Positions 44,701 to 54,519 of a stretch of DNA of 64,000 bases are shown here, piece after piece. The stretch comes from Druceiella hillmani. Its lineage: Eukaryota; Arthropoda; Insecta; Lepidoptera; Hepialidae. Numbering within the stretch: the first letter of the stretch is position 1; each line of letters starts with the position of its first letter. The stretch lies in contig JAYKKI010000029.1 in assembly GCA_039881145.1 (NCBI GenBank), positions 25,834,001 through 25,898,000 of the forward strand. Direction: 5' to 3'. The notes beneath the pieces were generated by a model, which saw nothing but the letters and a program-made list of their open reading frames with translations, was not told the origin of the DNA and did no database searches. Both the position numbers and the translations under genes were made by a program.

Positions 44701-46211
44701 ATTGTAAAGTCTCTGTAGATCCAGTGTTACTTTTCCAGAGAATAACTGTAAGTAAAAAATTTGAAAGTAATCTACAAGAATATCTTCAATTTGAACTAAG
44801 CCCGTATCCGACATCTTTATTTGATAGTAATGGCATGAGAAAAACCACGAAAGCGACATTATATGACAATATGGTACCTGTCGATATCGATCTTGATGAA
44901 AATAATGTAACATACGTTGTCGATGGTGGATTTCTTCTGCATCGCGTCGTGTGGAGCAAAGACGATACTTTCTCCATTATTTTAGTTAAATACATTAAAT
45001 ATTTACAAACACATTATGGCTCGAAAATCGTTGTTGTATTTGACGGATATTCGGACTATAGTAAAAATATTAAAGCAATGGAACAACAAAGAAGAACTGC
45101 AGCACTTTCAAAATCATATGAAGTTTGTTTTGACGAAACAATGATCCAATCAATCTTGTGCCAATCAGCCAAGCAACATTTTTATCAAATAAGTCGAATA
45201 AAAAAAAATTATCGACATGCTTGCTGAAAAATTAAAAACTGTTAATATCACATCAAAACAAGCCACAGATGATGCTGATGTTCTCATCATCAACACAGCT
45301 ATTGCCTTATCAGAACAACAAAACACTGTCGTCATCATAGGAGAAGATATTGATTTGCTCGTTATTTTAATTGGACGTACTCAATCACATCAACAGGAAA
45401 TTTATTTTAAAAAAGTTGGCAAAGGCAATGTTAAGACACAAATATACTCTTCTAAAAGTTTTGACCAATATCCTCGTATTAAAAAACACATTTTATTTTT
45501 ACACGCATTTAGTGGCTGTGACACGACTTCTGCGCTATTTAAAAAAGGAAAAAAACTGTTACTAGAGCTATGGAGAAAATTACCAATTTGGATAAACTGG
45601 TGGAAGTATTTCAACAAGAAAACTGCCCCGTACAAACTTTATTTGAAAATGGAGTGCGCATCTTTTTGGCATTATATAATGCTCCAAAATCTGAGGACAA
45701 CCTTGATTATTTCCGCTACACGCAATTCATCAAATTAACAAAACTAAATAAACCTGTACAATTGTCAACACTTCCACCAACAAGTGTAGCAGCCCGTCAA
45801 CATATCAATCGTGTCTACTACCAGATTCAAACGTGGCTAGGGAAGAACTTAGAACCTCAAGAATGGGGCTGGAAGCTTGAAAATGAAATCCTGGAGCCCA
45901 TAACAACGTTATTACCTCCAGCACCAGCCGAACTACTAAACACAATATTTTTCAATTGCAAAAATGGTTGTGGTTCCCGCTGTGGATGCAGAAAATCAGG
46001 GCTACTATGTTCTTTAGCTTGTGGCCAGTGCAATGGACAAGCTTGCCTCAACGCTCCACTATATCCAAGTAATCCCGATGAAGAAAGCACATACGATCCT
46101 GAAATTCTAGAAGGTTTGGAAATTAATATGACCGATAATGAGGATGATGACAATGAATTGAATATTTTAGAGCGACATCAAGAAGAAGACGACGAAGAAG
46201 AAGATAACTAG
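41763..46211 (+). pseudogene. Academ-like transposase/PIN-nuclease fusion protein, frame-broken
   Basis: Start ATG at 41763 (MADFCFICD). Two similar N-terminal Cys/His modules follow: CFIC with VHSECRK, then CLFC with YHTICYTNF. The middle (about 42230-43940) has AWYENKKS, SFSSQLLLGLSVFLHRRYGS, GDNADINVSTLDGNNTLHV, TFDQPLYSKA and GGFHMLMSFLGCIGY. After a stop at 43941 comes MLPYFHAGGHFLYAKSAH. A PIN/XPG-like nuclease follows (44915-45530): VVDGGFLLHR, VVFDGY, TDDADVLI, GEDIDLLVIL, SGCDTTS. The C-terminus has NGCGSRCGCRKSGLLCS and an acidic tail. Breaks are one in-frame TAA and frameshifts near 42040, 42100, 45205 and 45550. Length is about 1,480 codons. The role as transposase is inferred. 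Confidence 0.8.
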
Positions 46212-46345
46212 CTTCCATTCGCAATTTCATTCGATTCACAAATTATTTTAATATTTAAACTCACATTTTAATAAATGTATAACATGCCATATTTAATGAT
46301 AAATAAAGGTATATCTAAAATATATTTCCTTACTGTCTTTTTATT

Positions 46346-46861
46346 TTAAAATATAATTAAAATAGATAATCCAGAATTAATAATATACTATAGTTGAATA
46401 ATTAAATATAAATAATTAATAATAAGTACAGAAATAATGGGCATTGCTTAATAATTATAATTTTTTTGTCAATAATTGACTTTATACAACGTACTGATAA
46501 CCGTAACTCACGCTTGACCCTGCATTAGCTATATATGACTGTACGCTGCGCACTCTTCGCGCTCTACCTCAAAAACGGTTGATCGTATAAAAAAAAAGTT
46601 TAGACAAAAGTTGTAGAGAATTTTATACTCTACAACTTTCATAATAGGTAAAAATATCATTTAAGCAATAGGAACCGAGATATTCGCGAAAAACCGAGAT
46701 ATTCGTTTTTTGTGACCTTTGACCTTCAATATCTTAAGACGCGGACACAATAGCATTTGTGACTTTTGAGACAATATTTAGGGCGACAAAACAAAGGTTT
46801 TTACCAATTTCCAGCTTATTATCTTTCATTCCGAGGTGAAACCCCTAATATGACTGGGCTA
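46346..46861 (-). repeat. Right terminal inverted repeat
   Basis: Reverse complement of the left repeat with small differences. The hairpin is retained at 46606-46640. Confidence 0.92.
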
Positions 46862-46952
46862 TCACATATTTTGACCTCACGAATAACTGCCAAGTATCAT
46901 TCAATGCCTATATCAGACGTAATTCAACTCGTAAAAGTACTAAACAAAATAT

Positions 46953-47215
46953 GCTAACGCTAATATACGTAATAAAAATACAATTCACATATAGCATCTG
47001 TCACAAAAATAGTCCGTTAATTTAGCATTTAATGTTATAAACTGTGCTAACGCTAATACGCGTAATAAATACACTTCGCAAATAGCAGCTGTCAAAAAAT
47101 AGTCTGTTAATTTAACATTCAATGTTATAAACTGCTAACGCTAATACGCGTAATAAATACACTTCGCAAATAGCAGCTGTCAAAAAATAGTCTGTTAATT
47201 TAGCATTTAGCAATA
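46953..47215 (+). repeat. Tandem repeat, three units of 88-93 bp
   Basis: Units start at 46953, 47046 and 47134 with gctaacgctaata. Units two and three are nearly identical. They lie in the right part of the hAT-like element. Confidence 0.93.
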
Positions 47216-47285
47216 GCATGCTAAATGTAAATACGTTAGCAGGATTAAAATTAACGTAAAATAGCATTAGCGCCCATCGCTAATT

Positions 47286-47365
47286 AACATCATTTTATAG
47301 TAATACATACAATATTGTTTTTGGAACAAAGAGCAGCGAATACTCTATGATACGAAATTTAAATC
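47286..47365 (+). repeat. Dispersed flanking repeat, right half
   Basis: It matches 47835-47920 (ttctatagtaacgcat-aa-att and tactctatgatac-aaa). It completes the copy split at 39382. Confidence 0.6.
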
Positions 47366-47454
47366 GTTGATCATATATAATACACTAAATAGATAGAATA
47401 CTCCCATCTTAGAATATAGAGTAGTGATGACAGAATTATAACGTAACAGGTATG

Positions 47455-47720
47455 AATAACATAATATTGATGGAAATGAATATATTATGTTATTGCGATT
47501 TACAGATACTATGTTATTAAACAACGATACGCTTGGATAACATGTTAAAATATCATGTTACCGTATTGTCAAGCAGCGCCCGTACAATGGCCGTCACTCG
47601 CTGAGTAAAGTGAGAGCGAGACAGCACGTTTCTTTTCGTCTTGCCCTTCGTTTCATATTTACCGAGCATCACCGAATGACACCGAACTTTACCGAAAGAT
47701 TAATAATCTGTTATTAGAAC
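47455..47720 (+). repeat. Dispersed repeat, first of a direct pair
   Basis: It shares acgcttgg-taacatgttaaaatat, ttgtcaag-agc and ttaccgaatgaca with 52240-52510 in the same orientation. The pair brackets the P-element-like gene. Confidence 0.6.
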
Positions 47721-47749
47721 GTTCTCAATTTCATACCTGTTATGTGATC

Positions 47750-47925
47750 CTGGGTGGATTTACTTCATACAAATATTTGAACTGAAACGCGAAAGCCCTA
47801 TCTCTTTCACACACGTAATATATGTCTATGTATATTAAAAAAATTCTATAGTAACGCATAAATATTGGCTATGGATTATAGAGCAAGATGGTACTCTATG
47901 ATACAAAAACCGTTTCACTTTTAGC
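47750..47925 (+). repeat. Dispersed flanking repeat, uninterrupted copy
   Basis: This is the unsplit counterpart of 39294-39382 joined to 47286-47365. It provides the empty-site comparison for the hAT-like insertion. Confidence 0.6.
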
Positions 47926-48126
47926 GTCGCTTGGCGCGCTTTTGAATTCACTTGTCAAAGTGTGTCGAAGTACAATTTCATAATTTGAAATTTTTTGTTT
48001 AATTCAATTTACGTTTAATTGTAATATTTAGTTCAAATTTATATTATTACTATATTTTAACTTTACTATATTGTTGTTGTTTCTATTAGATACAAGTAAA
48101 TCGATACAAGTAAACTTATTAGAATT

Positions 48127-48193
48127 ATGCCCGTAGCTCGGTCTTGTTGTGTGTTGGGTTGTGGTCATAAATCTCCTTTTCCTCATTTTCATC
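48127..48193 (+). CDS. THAP domain exon 1
   Basis: It starts MPVARSCCVLGCGHKSPFPH. The donor is gtaagt. It supplies the first two zinc ligands. Confidence 0.85.
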
Positions 48194-48289
48194 GTAAGTT
48201 GAAACTTATTTCTATTAATTTCTTAAATAATTTATTAATACCTTATTTCAATTACACGTAAATATTACATTATATCTAATTTAAAATAG

Positions 48290-48481
48290 TATTCTCACTT
48301 GATGCCGAACGTAGAAGAATTTGGTTGGACAACATCGGTCACGAAGAGCTGAAGAGGTTATCTGCACGTCAACTGCGTTCAAAATTCATCTGCCACTCAC
48401 ATTTCGAGGAGAAATATTATGGAGAAACGTGTAAATCTTTAAAGAGGACGGCTGTGCCCACTATTTTTCCATTAGTTTTCG
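48290..48481 (+). CDS. THAP domain exon 2
   Basis: The acceptor is aaaatag and the donor gttaat. It encodes LDAERRRIWLDNI, FICHSHFEEKYYG and AVPTIFPLVF: the conserved Trp, C-x2-H ligands and the AVPTIF box. Confidence 0.85.
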
Positions 48482-48636
48482 GTTAATATAGTCTTCTCAT
48501 TGAATTCATTATACTTTATTAATGTTACTATTGTTAAAACTGTCATTATCATCGAAATTACATTTCGTATTTCAAGAAACTGAGTCTTAAACATACAGTA
48601 ATATATCTGCAATTATTTTATTAATACTCATTTTAG

Positions 48637-48770
48637 ATAAGGAGATTGAGGAAAGTACGGCATGTGAAGATATAATCAGCCATAGCCCCCAACCCTCTCA
48701 AGAAGGATGCAGCCCTAGCCCCCAACCACCTCAAGAAGGCACCTGCAACATATGGTCTGAATCCTACAAA
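48637..48770 (+). CDS. Linker exon with an in-frame 33-bp repeat
   Basis: The acceptor is cattttag. Two 11-codon units read SHSPQPSQEGC and SPSPQPPQEGT. The 3' border is uncertain; a possible donor gttaat follows near 48780. Confidence 0.5.
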
Positions 48771-49053
48771 AGACCAATGTTAATAAATAGATGATTTAGT
48801 AAGTTAACTTTTGAATGTGTTAAATTGAAAGTTTTCTCATTTCGAATATATTTTTGAATATCATCCAAAAATCAATATATTGATTTTATAGCAATATTAA
48901 TGTAAGTTATACATATCTGTTAGTACTAGAATATAGATCAATTAGGGATATGAAATTAAGAGAAACTTTCCATTTTCCCAGGTGCGATAGATAATTATGG
49001 TGGAGCTTAAAATGTTAAGTATATTCTTCTATGTTGAATAATCAATTTTTTTT

Positions 49054-50044
49054 TTGAATGAGTCGTTGGAAAGTTTAAGTGAAAGTCAGAGGATATTTGT
49101 TAGAATGCAGTTGTTAAGTAAGAATGTGAAAAAGAAAGACTACAGATTCAGTATGGATGAAAAATTACTTTGTTTGGCAATGTATAAGAATAGTCCAAAA
49201 TGTTATAAGTTGCTCCAAAAATTATTCACAATGCCGTCAATAGGTCTATTGCGTTCACTTTTAAAATTGGTTAAATTTGGTCCGGGTTTAAATAATAATA
49301 ACATCGTAACTTTTTTAAAAAACGAAACTAATAATTGGAGTGATCGTAGAAAATATTGTTCTATAATTTTTGATGAGGTAGCTTTATCTTCCGGGGTTCA
49401 TTTTAGTTGTTCGGAAAGAAAAATTGTTGGCATTGGGGATTTTGAGCAGGGTGAAAGGGAAAAAAAGTTTGCTGATCATGCGTTAGTATTTATGTTAAGA
49501 GGTGTTTGTGAGTCATGGAAGCAAGTGTTTGCGTATTATTTCTGTGAGGGTACCACTCCATCCCATAGTTTGAGTGTTATTTTGAAAGACCTAGTGAAAA
49601 CTGTGAAAGAATGTAATCTGTATCCGTTAGCTTTGGTATGTGATCAGGGTGCTACAAATAGAGGAGCTATAAATTATTTGCAGATGAGTATGTTAGGAGT
49701 GTTAAAATGTGAAGGGTATATTGTTAAGGTTTCAGGCGTAGAGTTGTTTATTATATATGATCCACCGCATCTTCTGAAAGGTTTGAGAAATAATATGTTA
49801 AAGTATGATATTTTATTTGATAGGGATCGAAAGCGTGCAAAATGGAAAGATATTATAGATGTTTATGAAAGAGATGGTGTAATAGGAGATTCACGGATGA
49901 TGAAGAAATTGTCAGATGAGCATGTGTATCCTAGTAAAATACGTAAGATGAAAGTGAGTTATTGTGCGCAAGTATTCAGTGATACGGTTCGTTGTATGCT
50001 ATTGTTGCAAGCACCACACGATAATAATCATGCGATTTTCTCAA
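49054..50044 (+). CDS. P-like transposase catalytic core exon
   Basis: The open frame begins at a TTG, not ATG, right after a T10 tract, and needs an upstream splice. It contains both catalytic Asp motifs (FDEV and CDQG) and YDPPHLLKGLRNN. The end is placed at a weak donor that keeps phase with 50241. Confidence 0.75.
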
Positions 50045-50240
50045 GTTTTTGACATATGTATAATTATCATTGTTCTTTCAATTTCAATTATGTTTTAAAA
50101 AATTATGAGCATTTTTACTTCAGTTTAGAGTAGTTTGACCTCTATACACAAATGTAATGTTGGTTCACTAGATTTAAAAATATAATTAGTTTTGGCTATA
50201 AATTTAATGTTTGTGGCTGATTTAGTTTTGGTCTCTACAG

Positions 50241-51468
50241 CTGGAAGACCGGATATTAATTCTAAGACCGTTGGTGAAACTACAGGGGACACTGCAAGTA
50301 TATTAGGCTTTTTAGATAAATTATTTGATAGTGTTAATGGCTCGCAAAAATATTGTCAAGGAAAGTTAAGGACTAGGGTAACATTTAAAATTGATCATGA
50401 ATCCTTTTGGTTAGAATCAATTAAACGCTTAAATGATATGAAATTTGTTGACTGTAGTGGTAGTATTAAGTTTTGCCCGAGTCTAAAAAATTGGATAACG
50501 ACACTGAAAAGTTTTATTCATTTGTGGAAATTTTTGAAATCAAAGAACATAATTTTTTTTCTCCAAGAAATTTGAATCAAGATCCTCTAGAAAATTTATT
50601 TGGTAAAATTCGCTCTCATGTCTTTAGAAATATTAATCCGTCTTATATATCTTTTCAAAATTCTATGAAAGCTTTACTAATTTCAGATATTACTGTTCAT
50701 TCTAAACTTTCCAATTGTGAAGTAGATTTTTCCAAAAATATTATGGATTTAAAACAAATTATGGTATTGTTTGGTACGCAACCCAAGCCGATACAAAGTG
50801 ATAAAAATGTATTATTTACTAAATTTATTTCTTCCGTACCCAATTCAAGTGATTACCATAATGAAGTCAGCTTTCCGAGTACAAGTTTAAGAGAAATCGG
50901 TAAAACACAAATATTGCCTTTAACTTCCATAAATGTGATTAGAAACCGTAATACTGCAAATGCAGATGCGTATGTATCGTGGTGGGTTGCACGAAAACTT
51001 CTGCTCAAAACAAAATATTGTATAGATTGTAAAAGTAAGATTTATACTAATAATACTAATATACAACATCGTTTTATTGATTACAAAAATAAGAACAATT
51101 CATTATTACGACCTAGCAATTTGTTCATGTGTAGATTTAGTACATGTAGTCAGTTAATAAAGGATTATTTAGAAAATAATTTTCAAAAAGATAATTTAAT
51201 TGATTGTTTATTTGATTATTTATGGATTAGATTAGATTTTAGTTTCTTAGAATGTATAAATAAAAACCATTGTGATATTCTTAAATTTAACTTTGTTTAT
51301 TTAATTATTATATTTAAAATCAATTATTGGTGTAAAGTAATTAATTCATTATTACATGGCGTGGATAACATACGAAACGTTATTGATAGATTAAGTAGAA
51401 TACAAAAACTAGCTCATGATAAGTACAAAAAATCATTAAAATCAAAGATTATGCACAGAAACATATGA
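50241..51468 (+). pseudogene. P-like transposase C-terminal exon with a frameshift
   Basis: The acceptor is ctctacag. The first frame runs to KSKNIIFF and the second resumes at SPRNLNQDPLENLFGKIR, a -1 change at eight Ts. The rest is open to the stop. A CxxC pair (YCIDCKS) and MCRFSTCSQ follow. Confidence 0.8.
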
Positions 51469-51833
51469 TTTTTATTTGATTAAATAAGACAGCTTGCATT
51501 TCTTTTAAATAGTTAAACAAATAGAGAATAACAGATTTAACATTTTTTGACATCTAATATCTTCACAAGACTGAACTATTAATTTACACAATAAAAGTAA
51601 TTTTTTTCTCTTTGAAACATAACATTGAAGTTTGGTTTTCTACTATAAAAATATTATATTCAAAACATACTCACTTTTGTTTTATTAAGATGTGAACCAA
51701 GATACTAAATGTTAATTTTAATAAATGAATTAATATTTAAAAACTTGGAGTTAGAATACATTATAGTTAACAATTTATTTATTAATTCGAATTATAACAA
51801 ATTTATAAGCATATTGATTGATTGAAGCTAAGA

Positions 51834-51880
51834 CATTAAGATCTTTGTCGATTCATCTTAATGGTGTGTTTAGAATCGGC
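51834..51880 (+). other. Pseudoknot-capable motif, copy 1
   Basis: Stem A is cattaagat (51834-51842) with atcttaatg (51855-51863). Stem B is gtcgattc (51847-51854) with gaatcggc (51873-51880). The halves interleave in the order A-B-A-B, an H-type pseudoknot topology. Confidence 0.6.
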
Positions 51881-51927
51881 GGATTATTTGTAAAATGTAA
51901 ATGTTCATTCAATGAAATTGTATGTGG

Positions 51928-51976
51928 CCATTAGGTTTCTTTGTCGGTTCTTCCTAATGGTCTCTCTCGAACCGGC
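51928..51976 (+). other. Pseudoknot-capable motif, copy 2
   Basis: Stem A is ccattagg (51928-51935) with cctaatgg (51953-51960). Stem B is gtcggttc (51943-51950) with gaaccggc (51969-51976). The topology is as in copy 1, with one base pair changed compensatorily in each stem. Confidence 0.6.
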
Positions 51977-52080
51977 GGATTTGTATAATAAAATATGTTA
52001 ATTTAGAAATTGTCGTTTTATTTTTACGTAATTATAACCTAAAAATGTAAAAAAAGTACACCTGTCAAAAATACTCTTCT

Positions 52081-52125
52081 GAAGTTGCGGCGAGTGCTCA
52101 GCAAATGGGCACTTGCTGCAACTTC
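52081..52125 (+). repeat. 17-bp hairpin downstream of the P-like gene
   Basis: Arms 52081-52097 and 52109-52125 pair at 15 of 17 positions; the two exceptions are G-T pairs. The loop is 11 bases. Confidence 0.8.
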
Positions 52126-52239
52126 ATTAGACTAGGCAATAGGGGAATATAGAGGCTTTGTACTTGGAAACGCGAAAGTGCCATCTCGCTCGCACAATTG
52201 CTTGAAGTTGACCATCTATTTAGTATATTATCTGTGATG

Positions 52240-52510
52240 TGACCCATACCTATTACCGATTGGAAAGAACGCTTTATGTTATTAAGAACATTACGCTTGG
52301 TAACATGTTAAAATATTATATTGCGTTATTGTCAAGGAGCGGATGTCATTCGTCGTCTGTATAAAAAGAGCAAGAAATAGCGCGTTCCTTTTCTTAATGC
52401 AATTCATTGTTTTATATATTATTTGTTTTATGCTTTATTCTTTTGTTTCGTATTGACGGAACATTACCGAATGACATGGAATTTTTACCGAATGATAATA
52501 AACAATTAAT
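52240..52510 (+). repeat. Dispersed repeat, second of a direct pair
   Basis: Direct counterpart of 47455-47720. A further fragment of the same type lies near 52900-53040. Confidence 0.6.
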
Positions 52511-53044
52511 TACTACAAAGTTCAAATCTATACTTGTTATTTGAATTTTGTTTATGTTATATTCATTCAGAATTCACTGTTGATCGCTAACTAACTGCAA
52601 TTTCTATGCGTTATTGTTTCATTTTGTTTAAATTATCGAACTAGGAAAATACTATGTGATTCGAAATGTAATTTTTCACCGTATTGGCCATTGCCTGGCT
52701 TTCTTTTAACATAATTTAATCAAATGTAGATTGAAACCGTCCACAAATAAATACCTATATTCTATCAAAAACCAAATTAAAATTGAACTAGCCTTTCTCC
52801 ATTAGTATAGATAGCGATTATATTTAATATAGATAGCGATTATAGTACGCATGTACTACACATATTTTGTATACACACGCAGAAGGAAAATTAATTTCAT
52901 GGAACATATCGTTTAAGAACGTATTGAACAAATGTTATTGTCAATAATGTCCAATAACATGTTATTTTTTAACAGGTATGATACTACGTTATTGAATAAT
53001 GATGTTATTCATTATAATAGGTATGGGGAAATAACAGTTATTTC

Positions 53045-54110
53045 CATCTCTAATATAGAGTAATCCAGAAAGCGCATACGGGCAAATCTCTCCGCGGTCG
53101 CGGTGAAGCTAAAAATTGGTGGAGGGGGCACCGCGCTCCGCCTACTAGCTCCCGCCCTCAACGCGCACGGTGCTACCAGCAGAATAAATTTACCCACAAA
53201 CTTCAGGAAATGGACGTATATAAATATATTTGCTTGCAGCAGTAGGATTCACATTTGCATAAATTTATATGGTCATGGCTTTGGCTTATATGAAGTATTA
53301 TTAAGACCACCATATTAAATTTCTAAAATGTTTATTCTGACCACAATCAATGGCCAAAGTATTTAGATTAAAATTATTTAAAAACTTTGTCACATTTTAC
53401 CATTTTATTAATGACTTAACACTTTTAATATAAAAACGAAATAATTATCTTAGTCACTTAAAGTAAAAAGAGATGTGAAAAAGTCCATAATAAAAGTTTG
53501 AAAATATTCGATCTCAGACTAAAGAAATTAAAAAGAGGACGAAACAATTATTTATATTAATTAGCATTCAATGTCGTGATAAAATTCCTTCATATTTTAA
53601 ACAATAACGGTTCGCATTTTTCAAGAAATTAAAGAAGACGGCGGGAATTAATGAACACAACATGTGTTTCTTGCTGTAATCCTACATATAGTGATTGTAT
53701 ACGTAATACGTAAAATATTCTAAAAATGAATATGATAAAGGAAATTTAAACGTTACACCAAATTCTCCAATATTTTCCAAATCCCGATTTTTTTACAAAT
53801 AAAATTTTACATTTTCCATTATCGAGCAATTATTAATTTGGGTAAACAATTTTTAAAAGGTGACAACACCAATCAAAATGGCGCGCTTATGTTAATAATA
53901 ATCTACTTCGATATTTTAAAATTGCATAGTTAATTGAAAATGAAATTAAGTAATAGTTTTTACGTATGAAAAGTAATCCCCATTTGATTCTTTTGCAGTA
54001 CAGTGATATTTTTGGAGGTGGGAATAGCACAAGCCGGCATTTTAAGCTATATTGTCACGTAGAAAGCAAATAACCTTTCAGAGCTATGTCTTATATTGCC
54101 TACGAGTAAG
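53045..54110 (+). repeat. Dispersed repeat, copy B
   Basis: The outer part (53045-53330) and the inner part (about 53800-54110) both match copy A at 23580-25895 in inverted orientation. The middle does not obviously align. Confidence 0.7.
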
Positions 54111-54266
54111 AAATATATAGAGCAGTAATGTTCGACCCAAAAGTCACCCCGCTAAAATTATGCCGCCTTGCAAAATTATGCCGCGCTTCAATCAGTCTGT
54201 CGCTAGACGCCTGACGACAGATAACGCAGCGTAGATTTTATTTTCTAAATCGACGAACGCGTTAAA

Positions 54267-54315
54267 ATGCCATCCTGTATTATAAAAAATTGTTTAAGCC
54301 CCTATACAATCTATG
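54267..54315 (+). pseudogene. Start of a second THAP-domain protein, cut off
   Basis: The frame MPSCIIKNC matches the usual opening of THAP proteins (Met, then C-x4-C after MPS). It continues LSPYTIYGSR to a stop. The remaining zinc ligands are not found before the BEL/Pao remnant begins. It may be a broken exon. Confidence 0.4.
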
Positions 54316-54519
54316 GTTCGCGTTGAAACTTGGGGTTACGTCTTTGGTCGCGTCATCGGCTATGTTGAGCTTGGTCGGCATCTACCGCTTCTCACTGACT
54401 GTGCTTTCTTCTTTTATCGATGTTATGTGGTGCATGAAATTTACGCGGTGACCCCGAAAGCAAGTGTGTGTACCGTGAAGTACCCAGCCGAGTGGTGTGA
54501 GAGAGGTGAGCGGTTAAGT

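Larger units (their letters stand above)
40910..46861 (+). mobile_element. 5.95-kb Academ-like DNA transposon with ~520-bp inverted repeats
   Basis: The inverted repeats are 40910-41432 and 46346-46861, beginning agcccagt and ending actgggct, flanked by AT or TA (ambiguous). The arms are close copies throughout and both hold an internal hairpin. One plus-strand gene (41763-46211) fills the interior, followed by AATAAA at 46270-46275. The protein's middle region matches my memory of Academ-type transposases (GDNADINVSTLDG, TFDQPLY, LGGFHMLMSFLG), and an XPG/PIN-like nuclease is present. Academ-1 elements are described as encoding an XPG nuclease, which fits. Academ targets are usually reported as 3-4 bp, which does not fit cleanly. 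Confidence 0.75.
39391..47282 (+). mobile_element. hAT-like element interrupted by an inner transposon
   Basis: The ends read tagggatggcataaat and, reversed, tagcgatgggcgctaa, resembling hAT termini (CAGGGATGG type). AGCATGCTA/ATGCTAAATGC-type subterminal motifs cluster at both ends. A BED-type zinc finger remnant lies inside near the left end. Flanks are gattacat and attaacat, only partly matching, so the 8-bp target duplication is not proven. The inner 40910-46861 element accounts for most of its length. Confidence 0.6.
48127..51468 (+). pseudogene. P-element-like transposase with N-terminal THAP domain
   Basis: P-element transposases cut and paste their own DNA, using a THAP zinc finger for DNA binding and an RNase-H-like core for catalysis. 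Exon 1 is 48127-48193 and exon 2 is 48290-48481, encoding a THAP finger: CCVLGC, then FICHSHF with AVPTIFP. Exon 3 starts at 48637. The core at 49054-50044 has LSESQRIFVRMQLLSKN, IIFDEVALSSGV (first Asp) and ALVCDQGATNRGA (second Asp). From 50241 come DTASILGFLDKLFDSVNGS and NQDPLENLFG (Glu). Stop at 51466-51468 and AATAAA at 51590-51595. Defects are a missing AG acceptor before the core, one frameshift at a T8 run (50553-50560) and a weak donor near 50045. Terminal repeats were not found. Confidence 0.85.

Noticed and set aside
45857..46153. 98-codon minus-strand frame
   Set aside because: Antisense shadow of the Cys-rich C-terminus of the transposon protein.
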